DNA of 64,000 nt from Chelatococcus sambhunathii (GTDB lineage Bacteria > Pseudomonadota > Alphaproteobacteria > Rhizobiales > Beijerinckiaceae): the NCBI RefSeq assembly GCF_001418005.1, contig NZ_LIOL01000005.1, positions 186,001-250,000 on the forward strand. The letters run 5' to 3'. Below the pieces are notes generated by a model. The model did not search any database. It was not told the DNA's origin and saw only the letters and a list, made by a program, of their open reading frames with translations. Shown piece by piece: positions 57,022 to 64,000 of the stretch. Positions within the stretch are counted from its first letter, which is position 1; each line of letters opens with the position of its first letter. The position numbers and the translations under genes were made by a program.

Positions 57022-58695
57022 TCACTGCTTCGCCTTGAGCGCCTTCTCGCGGATGGCGGAGAGCGTCGTCGCCGGGGTGATGACCTCGGGGTCGATGAGG
57101 CAGTGGATGATCGCCGGCTTGCCGGAGGCGAGCGCCCGCTCGAAGGCGGGGGCGAACTCTTCCGTGCGCTCCACGCGCTCGCCGTGGCCGCCGAAGGCGC
57201 GGGCGTAGGCCGCGAAATCCGGGTTCTTCAGCATCGTCCCCGAGACGCGGCCGGGATATTCCCGCTCCTGGTGCATGCGGATCGTGCCGTAGATGCCGTT
57301 GTCGACGACGATGACCACGATGGGAAGGTCGTATTGCACGGCCGTGGCGAATTCCTGTCCGTTCATCAGGAAGCAGCCGTCGCCGGCGAAGGCGACGACG
57401 GTGCGCTCCGGATGGAGCCGCTTGGCGCCGACCGCCGCCGGCACGCCATAGCCCATGGAGCCGGAGGTGGGCGCGAGCTGCGTGCCGAAGCGCCGGAAGC
57501 GGTGGAAGCGATGCAGCCAGATGGCGTAGTTGCCGGCGCCGTTGCACATGATGGCGTCAGCCGGCAGCTTCTCCTCGAGGTAGGCCATCACTTCGCCCAT
57601 CTGCAGGGTGCCGGGCGTGCGCACGGGCGCCGGATCGCTCCAGGCGAGATAGGCCGCGCGGGCCTCCTCACGGTTGCCGCCCCAGCCGATCGCCTTAGGC
57701 GGCTGCAGGCCTTCGAGCGCGGCCGAGAAGGCCGAGGGCGAGGCGTTGATGGCGAGCGCCGGGCGATAGACACGGCCGAGCTCGCCGGAATCCGGGTGCA
57801 CATGGACGAGCGTGCAGCCCGGCTCGGGGATGCCGAAGAGCGAGTAGCTCTGGCTCGGCACCTCCGACAGCCGTCCGCCGACGAGGAGCACGGTGTCGGC
57901 CGCCTTGATCCGGGCGACGAGCGCCGGGTTGGCGCCGAAGCCGATGTCGCCGATGTAGTTCGGGTGGTCGGCGGGAAACAGCATCTGCCGGCGGAAGGAG
58001 ACGGCGACAGGCAGGTCGAAGCGCTCGGCGAAGCGCACGAAGCGCTCCACCGCCTTCTCGCTCCAGCGCGTGCCGCCGAGGATGGCGAGCGGCGCCTTCG
58101 CCGCCCACAGGAGCTTCTGCAGCTCCGCCATCTGGGCGAGGGCGGGATGCGTCTCGACCGGCTCGTAGGGCAGGGCATCGGCGACCGCGGCCGTCTCGAC
58201 CAGCATGTCCTCCGGCAGCGCGATGACGACCGGGCCAGGCCGGCCGGCGGTGGCGACGCGGAAGGCGCGCGCGACGATCTCCGGAATGCGTGCGGCATCA
58301 TCGATCTCGGTCACCCACTTCGCCATGCTGCCGAAGACGGCGCGATAGTCGAGCTCCTGGAAGGCTTCGCGTTCGCGCATGCCGCGCTCGATCTGGCCGA
58401 CGAAGACGATGAGCGGCGTCGAATCCTGCTTGGCGATGTGGATGCCCGGCGAGGCGTTGGTGACGCCTGGCCCGCGCGTGACGAAGCAGATGCCGGGCCG
58501 GCCGGTGAGCTTGCCGTGGGCCTCGGCCATCATGGCCGCCCCGCCCTCCTGCCGGCAGACGGTGATGTCGATCGACGCATCGTGCAGCGCGTCGAGCACG
58601 GCAAGATAGCTTTCGCCCGGCACGCAGAAGACGTGACGGACACCGTGGACGAGAAGCTGGTCGACGAGGATCTGCCCGCCGGTGCGCGCGTTCAT
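57022..58695 (-). CDS. thiamine-pyrophosphate-dependent enzyme (acetolactate-synthase-like)
   Basis: A 557-residue TPP enzyme with the N-terminal activating Glu in VCRQEGGAAMM, the middle FAD-like fold (VLLVGGRLSEVPSQSY) and C-terminal TPP motif FAGDGCFLMNGQEFATAVQY (GDG...N). It resembles acetolactate synthase and benzoylformate/oxalyl-CoA decarboxylase but no regulatory subunit (ilvN) is near, and it lies four bases from a CaiB/BaiF CoA-transferase gene, so a biosynthetic IlvB role is unlikely. Substrate unassigned. Confidence 0.85.
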   Translation of the reverse strand: MNARTGGQILVDQLLVHGVRHVFCVPGESYLAVLDALHDASIDITVCRQEGGAAMMAEAHGKLTGRPGICFVTRGPGVTNASPGIHIAKQDSTPLIVFVGQIERGMREREAFQELDYRAVFGSMAKWVTEIDDAARIPEIVARAFRVATAGRPGPVVIALPEDMLVETAAVADALPYEPVETHPALAQMAELQKLLWAAKAPLAILGGTRWSEKAVERFVRFAERFDLPVAVSFRRQMLFPADHPNYIGDIGFGANPALVARIKAADTVLLVGGRLSEVPSQSYSLFGIPEPGCTLVHVHPDSGELGRVYRPALAINASPSAFSAALEGLQPPKAIGWGGNREEARAAYLAWSDPAPVRTPGTLQMGEVMAYLEEKLPADAIMCNGAGNYAIWLHRFHRFRRFGTQLAPTSGSMGYGVPAAVGAKRLHPERTVVAFAGDGCFLMNGQEFATAVQYDLPIVVIVVDNGIYGTIRMHQEREYPGRVSGTMLKNPDFAAYARAFGGHGERVERTEEFAPAFERALASGKPAIIHCLIDPEVITPATTLSAIREKALKAKQ

Positions 58696-58699
58696 GGCT

Positions 58700-59902
58700 T
58701 CATCCCTGTTGCTGGCGGGGCGCTTCTGCGCCCCAGGCCGGATCGTTTAGCACGTCGTCGGTATCGGCGCCGAGCCGCGGCGAGGGCCGCCCGGCGACCA
58801 TCGGCGCCCCGTCGATGACGATGGGCGAGCGCACGGTCGGGATCGTGCCGCCCTCGGCCTCGGGGCAGGGGAGGTCCACCCGCATGCCGCGGGCGATCAC
58901 CTGCGGGTCGGCGAAGACGTCCGCCACCGAGTTGATCGGCCCGGCTGGCACGCCTTCGGCTTCGAGGCGGGAAAGCAACTCGTCGCGCTTGAGGCGCCTC
59001 AGCGCGCCAGAGAGGATTGCGACGAGGGCGCCGCGGTTCTCGACCCGCGCCTTGTTGGTGGCATATTCACTCTGCTCGCCGAGCGCCGGCATGCCGATGA
59101 CGTTGCAGAAGCGGCGGAACTGCCCGTCATTGCCGACGGCGACGATGACGTGTCCGTCCGCCACCTCGAAGACCTGGTAGGGCACGATGTTGGGATGGGC
59201 ATTGCCGAGCCGGCGCGGCGCCTTGCCCGAGACGAGGTAGTTCATCGCCTGGTTGGCGAGCACGCCCACCTGCACGTCGAGCAGCGCCATGTCGACATGG
59301 CCGCCCTCGCCGGTCGTGTCGCGCCGGCGCAAGGCGGCGAGGATGCCGATGGTGGAATAGAGGCCGGTGAAGATATCGGCGAAGGCGACGCCGATCTTCT
59401 GCGGCTCGCCGTCGGGCGCGCCGGTCAGGTCCATGATCCCGCCCATGCCCTGGATCATGAAGTCGTAGCCGGCCCGCTCGCGGTACGGCCCGTCCTGGCC
59501 GAAGCCGGTGACGGAGCAATAGATGAGGCGCGGGTTGACGGCCTTGAGGCTCTCGTGGTCGAGCCCGTACTTCCTGAGGCCTCCGACCTTGAAGTTCTCG
59601 ATGAGGACGTCGGCCTCGGCGGCGAGGCGCCGCACGATGCCGCGCCCCTCCTCCGTCTCGAAATCGACGGCGATGGAGCGTTTGCCGCGGTTGCAGGCGT
59701 GGAAATAGGCCGCCGACAGGTCGCCGCCGTCGGCCGCCGGCACGAAGGGCGGCCCCCAGCCGCGCGTGTCGTCGCCGCTGCCCGGCCGCTCGACCTTGAC
59801 GACATCGGCGCCGAGGTCGGCGAGCTGCTGGCCGATCCACGGCCCGGCGAGGATGCGGGCGAGTTCCAGAACCTTGAGGCCCTGAAGGGGGAGGATGGTC
59901 AT
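58700..59902 (-). CDS. CaiB/BaiF-family CoA-transferase
   Basis: A 400-residue family III CoA-transferase. It starts MTILPLQGLKVLELARILAG, has LGADVVKVERPGSGDDTRGW, the acceptor Asp region GHVDMALLDVQVGVLANQAM, and C-terminal VPAGPINSVADVFADPQVIA. Beside glutaryl-CoA dehydrogenase, a glutarate/succinate:CoA role (SUGCT-like) is likely; formyl-CoA transferase is the alternative since a TPP enzyme follows. The next gene starts four bases after it. Confidence 0.88.
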   Translation of the reverse strand: MTILPLQGLKVLELARILAGPWIGQQLADLGADVVKVERPGSGDDTRGWGPPFVPAADGGDLSAAYFHACNRGKRSIAVDFETEEGRGIVRRLAAEADVLIENFKVGGLRKYGLDHESLKAVNPRLIYCSVTGFGQDGPYRERAGYDFMIQGMGGIMDLTGAPDGEPQKIGVAFADIFTGLYSTIGILAALRRRDTTGEGGHVDMALLDVQVGVLANQAMNYLVSGKAPRRLGNAHPNIVPYQVFEVADGHVIVAVGNDGQFRRFCNVIGMPALGEQSEYATNKARVENRGALVAILSGALRRLKRDELLSRLEAEGVPAGPINSVADVFADPQVIARGMRVDLPCPEAEGGTIPTVRSPIVIDGAPMVAGRPSPRLGADTDDVLNDPAWGAEAPRQQQG

Positions 59903-59950
59903 GTGTCGGACCCTTCTCTGGCGTCGCGGCTCTCGGGGGCGCGCGGCACT

Positions 59951-60090
59951 GATCCCTCCCCTTGAGGGGAGGGATCAACGTTCCCGGTCACCGCCTCGTC
60001 ATCCCCGCCCACGGCCAGCTCCATTCGCTCGCGCTTCGATCCCCTTCGGGGGAGGGTGGATCAGCCCGCAGGACCGAGACGGGTAGGGAT
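59951..60090. repeat. REP-like elements between caiB and gcdH
   Basis: A perfect 11-bp hairpin GATCCCTCCCC-TTGA-GGGGAGGGATC (59951-59976) and a copy of the 37558 repeat at 60038-60090 (shares GGGGGAGGGTGGATC and GAGACGGGT). They lie in the 210-base gap between two genes of the same strand and have no coding capacity. Confidence 0.75.
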
Positions 60091-60112
60091 CCTCTGCCGC
60101 TCGGCGTCCACC

Positions 60113-61306
<1,194 letters not shown>

Positions 61307-61357
61307 CTGCGTTTCGTCCTCGGCAGGTCTGTTCAGTATCTGATGCGGCCCTTCGCG

Positions 61358-61378
61358 CTCCCTCCCGGCGGGAGGGAG
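61358..61378. repeat. short palindrome between aldehyde dehydrogenase and gcdH
   Basis: CTCCCTCCC-GGC-GGGAGGGAG, perfect 9-bp arms, in the 90-base gap of the - strand cluster. Similar in sequence to 11675-11703; no T-run. Confidence 0.55.
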
Positions 61379-61396
61379 AAGATTGCGCCCAGTCGC

Positions 61397-62935
61397 TCAC
61401 GCGTCCACGTCGAAGGTCACGCCCTGCGCCAGCGGCAGGGCCGTGCCGTAGTTGATGGTGTTGGTGGCGCGGCGCATGTAGGCTTTCCAGGCGTCGGAGC
61501 CCGCCTCGCGGCCGCCGCCCGTCTCCTTCTCGCCGCCGAAGGCACCGCCGATCTCCGCGCCGGAGGGGCCGATATTGACGTTGGCGATGCCGCAGTCGGA
61601 GCCTTCCGCCGAGACAAAGCGCTCGGCCTCGCGCATGTCGAGCGTGAAGATGGAGGAGGAGAGACCGGCGCCGACGCTGTTGTGCAGGGCGATCGCCTCT
61701 TCGAACGTGTCGTATTTCACCACGTAGAGGATGGGCGCGAAGGTTTCGCGTAGCATCGGGCCGCTCTGGCCCGGCATCTCGACGAGGGCCGGGCGGGCGT
61801 AATAGGCCTCTTCGCCGCCGATGCCGGCGACGCGCCCGCCGCCGTGCACCGTGGCGCCGAGGCTCTTCGCCTCGGCGAGCGCCTTCTCCATGCCATCGAA
61901 GGCGGCCTTGTCGATGAGCGGGCCGACGAGCGTGCCCTTCACGCGCGGATCGCCGATGGCGACGTTGCCGTAGACCTTGGCGAGGCGCGGCACCAGCTTG
62001 TCATAGACGCTGGCATGGACGATGAGCCGGCGCAGCGTCGTGCAGCGCTGGCCCGCCGTGCCCATGGCGGCGAAGGCGATCGCTCTCAGTGCAATGTCGA
62101 GGTCGGCCGAGGGGGCGACGACGGCGGCGTTGTTGCCGCCGAGCTCCAGGATGGCGCGGGCGAAGCGCTCGGCGAGCTTCGGGCCGACCTTGCGGCCCAT
62201 GGCGGTGGAGCCGGTGGCCGAGACGAGCGGCACACGCTCGTCGGCGACCAGGGCCTCACCCGCCTCGCGGCCGCCGATGATGAGTTCGAAAAGCCCCTCC
62301 GGCACGCCGCCGAAGCGCTTGGCGGCCCGTTCTGTGATGGCGGTCACGGCGAGCGCGGCGAGCGGTGTCTTCTCGGACGGCTTCCAGATCACCGGGTCGC
62401 CGCAGATGAAAGCGAGCGCGGCATTCCACGACCAGACGGCGACGGGGAAGTTGAAGGCGGTGATGACGCCGACGGGGCCGAGCGGATGCCAGGTCTCCAT
62501 CATGCGGTGGTGCGGCCGCTCGGTGGCGATGGTGAGGCCGTAGAGCTGGCGCGAGAGGCCGACGGCGAAATCGCAGATGTCGATCATCTCCTGCACCTCG
62601 CCGAGGCCTTCGGAGACGATCTTGCCCGCTTCCAGCGTCACCAGGAGGCCTAGGTCCTCCTTGGCGGCGCGCAGCTCCTCGCCGAGGAGGCGAACGAACT
62701 CGCCGCGCCGCGGCGCCGGAACCCTGCGCCATTCGGCGAAGGCCTTTTCGGCGCGGTCGACGGCCGCGCGGGTCTCGGCGGCGCCGGCCTCCCGGATGTG
62801 GGCGATGATTTCGCCGGTGACGGGCGAGCGGGCGGCGAGGCCCGTCGAAGCGAAGGCGGTGTCGGACACGCCGAGGCGCTTCAGAATGGCGAGCGCTTCC
62901 TCGCGGGCGGAAGCGGCGGCGGTGTGAACGGTCAT
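61397..62935 (-). CDS. aldehyde dehydrogenase, aminoadipate-semialdehyde type (ALDH7)
   Basis: A 512-residue ALDH with the NAD-binding WNAALAFICGDPVIWKPSEK, catalytic Glu in ILELGGNNAAVV and Cys in GTAGQRCTTLRRL. GPSGAEIGGAFGGEKETGGG is the ALDH7/antiquitin signature, so the likely substrate is alpha-aminoadipate semialdehyde in lysine breakdown. ATG 62935 with GGGAAGAG upstream is the start; the longer frame (to 63043) is not coding. It leads the - strand set ALDH, gcdH, CoA-transferase, TPP enzyme. Confidence 0.9.
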   Translation of the reverse strand: MTVHTAAASAREEALAILKRLGVSDTAFASTGLAARSPVTGEIIAHIREAGAAETRAAVDRAEKAFAEWRRVPAPRRGEFVRLLGEELRAAKEDLGLLVTLEAGKIVSEGLGEVQEMIDICDFAVGLSRQLYGLTIATERPHHRMMETWHPLGPVGVITAFNFPVAVWSWNAALAFICGDPVIWKPSEKTPLAALAVTAITERAAKRFGGVPEGLFELIIGGREAGEALVADERVPLVSATGSTAMGRKVGPKLAERFARAILELGGNNAAVVAPSADLDIALRAIAFAAMGTAGQRCTTLRRLIVHASVYDKLVPRLAKVYGNVAIGDPRVKGTLVGPLIDKAAFDGMEKALAEAKSLGATVHGGGRVAGIGGEEAYYARPALVEMPGQSGPMLRETFAPILYVVKYDTFEEAIALHNSVGAGLSSSIFTLDMREAERFVSAEGSDCGIANVNIGPSGAEIGGAFGGEKETGGGREAGSDAWKAYMRRATNTINYGTALPLAQGVTFDVDA

Positions 62936-63094
62936 GTCTCTTCCCGGAGCGTTGTGCGGCCCCTGCCTCAATCCGGTGAGGCGGCCGCCGTCTGATGCAT
63001 CGCGGATGCGGGTCTCGTCGTCGCGACAGGATGGCGGTTTCATGTCCGCGTTTCAAACGATATGTTCTCACGAGTTCATGAAGAAACGGAATGA

Positions 63095-64000
63095 ATGATG
63101 CGCGACGTTCAGCAGCGCCTCGCTCTGCCTTCGCTGACGGCGCTCGCCGCTTTCGAGGCGGCGGCGCGGCACCTGTCCTTCACCAAGGCGGCTGAGGAGC
63201 TCAACCTGACGCAGGGTGCCGTCAGCCGACAGGTGGCGGCGGTGGAGGCACAGCTCGGCCTGAAGCTTTTCGAGCGGGTGCGCCAGCGCGTGGTGCTGAC
63301 AGCGGCCGGCAGCGCCTATGCCGGGGAGGTGCGCGAAGCGCTGGCGCGGCTCACCGCCGCGACGGTCAATGCCATGGCCTTCCGCGGGGCGGGCGGCATC
63401 CTCGATCTCGCCATTCTGCCGACCTTCGGCACGCGCTGGCTGATCCCGCGGCTGCCCGGCTTTTTCCAGCGCCATCCGGGCGTCACCATCAACTTCGCCA
63501 CGCGCATCCTGCCGTTTGACTTCGCGCGCGAAGGGTTCGACGCGGCGATCCATTTCGGCGAGGCGGTATGGCCCGGCGCGCGCATGCACCGGCTGATGGG
63601 CGAAGTGATCGTGCCGGTGGCGAGCCCGGCGCTCGTCGCCCGCCACGAACTCGCCGAGGTGGCGGACGTTCTCACTGTTCCATTGCTGCAACAGGCGACG
63701 CGGCCACGTGCCTGGGGCCTGTGGCTTGCAGCCCAGGGGCTCTCGGCCGACAGGGCGGTCATGGGCCCGCGTTTCGAGCAGTTCGCCATGGTGGCGCAGG
63801 CGGCCGTCGCCGGCCTCGGCCTCGCCATCGTGCCGCGCTTCCTCGTCGAGGACGAATTGCGCGCCGGCGCCCTCGTCGTGCCCTTCGAGCGGCCGATCAC
63901 GAGCGAGGAGGCCTATTATCTCGTCTATCCGGAGGAGAAGGCCGACCGCCCGGCGCTTGCCGCCTTTCGCGACTGGCTTCTGGCGGAGTGCGGGACGGAA
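63095..64000 (+). CDS. GcvA-like LysR regulator (3' partial)
   Basis: The frame is open from 63095 to the window end without a stop; 302 codons are visible, close to full length (about 300). The HTH is HLSFTKAAEELNLTQGAVSR, followed by VEAQLGLKLFERVRQRVVLT, and the effector domain resembles GcvA (LPTFGTRWLIPRLPGFFQRH; DAAIHFGEAVWPG). ATG 63095 or 63098 after CGGAATGA. Divergent from the ALDH gene by 159 bases; a likely regulator of the lysine/glutarate cluster. Confidence 0.9.
   Translation, partial: MMRDVQQRLALPSLTALAAFEAAARHLSFTKAAEELNLTQGAVSRQVAAVEAQLGLKLFERVRQRVVLTAAGSAYAGEVREALARLTAATVNAMAFRGAGGILDLAILPTFGTRWLIPRLPGFFQRHPGVTINFATRILPFDFAREGFDAAIHFGEAVWPGARMHRLMGEVIVPVASPALVARHELAEVADVLTVPLLQQATRPRAWGLWLAAQGLSADRAVMGPRFEQFAMVAQAAVAGLGLAIVPRFLVEDELRAGALVVPFERPITSEEAYYLVYPEEKADRPALAAFRDWLLAECGTE

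Noticed and set aside
57022-59902. Oxalate pathway (oxalyl-CoA decarboxylase plus formyl-CoA transferase)
   Set aside because: The pairing of a TPP enzyme and a CaiB/BaiF protein suggested it, but the TPP enzyme reads closer to the acetolactate-synthase group and glutaryl-CoA dehydrogenase is adjacent. Kept only as an alternative.

Overview
The window is a 64 kb stretch of a GC-rich alphaproteobacterial chromosome, almost certainly from the order Hyphomicrobiales (Rhizobiales). The evidence is gene content and order: lnt followed by a PhrR-like regulator and metK; sppA-ihfB-lapA-trpF-trpB-trpA-accD-folC; the ChvG/ChvI two-component system next to a short HPr kinase, an EIIA-Man domain protein and HPr, with pckA on the far side; and an ActS/ActR (RegB/RegA) redox system. 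An intracellular poly-hydroxyalkanoate depolymerase suggests a PHB-storing organism. I cannot name the genus from sequence alone. I see no tRNA, rRNA, CRISPR array, prophage or insertion sequence.

Positions 1-14,100 are housekeeping, mostly on the + strand: a CorC-like protein (cut by the left edge), apolipoprotein N-acyltransferase, an XRE regulator, SAM synthetase, tRNA m7G methyltransferase, ribosomal protein S1 (with a long structured leader and a good terminator), signal peptide peptidase, IHF beta, a LapA-like membrane protein, tryptophan biosynthesis (trpF, trpB, trpA), acetyl-CoA carboxylase beta and folylpolyglutamate synthase. Positions 14,150-20,950 hold the carbon/cell-envelope regulatory block on the - strand (HPr, EIIA, HprK, ChvG, ChvI), then a HugZ-like protein and PEP carboxykinase on +. 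Positions 21,000-31,170 hold a CvrA/NhaP2-type antiporter, a class A penicillin-binding protein, a Bcr/CflA exporter, a YgjP-type metalloprotein, PHA depolymerase and ActS/ActR.

Positions 31,200-46,700 are more accessory: a class III nucleotide cyclase with an unrecognised C-terminal region, a LemA/M48 pair, a MerR regulator, a COG0523 (CobW-family) GTPase behind a near-perfect Zur-type operator but broken by a one-base frameshift, a DUF4198 protein, a small K+-channel-like protein, and a complete peptide ABC transporter operon (SBP, two permeases, two ATPases) divergent from an M20 amidohydrolase. Positions 46,800-56,500 hold a valine-catabolism operon (mmsA, acyl-CoA dehydrogenase, mmsB) with a FitA/VapC-type toxin-antitoxin pair spliced inside it, a divergent LysR regulator, a TRAP transporter (dctPQM) and transaldolase. 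Positions 56,500-64,000 hold REP-like palindromes beside a GIY-YIG nuclease gene, then a cluster that reads as lysine/glutarate catabolism (ALDH7-like dehydrogenase, glutaryl-CoA dehydrogenase, CaiB/BaiF CoA-transferase, a TPP enzyme of unknown substrate) and a divergent GcvA-type LysR gene cut by the right edge.

The most interesting items are the toxin-antitoxin module embedded in and translationally coupled to the valine-degradation operon, whose toxin lacks one of the usual PIN-domain acidic residues; the GIY-YIG gene sitting next to paired REP-like palindromes; the Zur-box/COG0523 locus with its frameshift; and the structured leader of rpsA.
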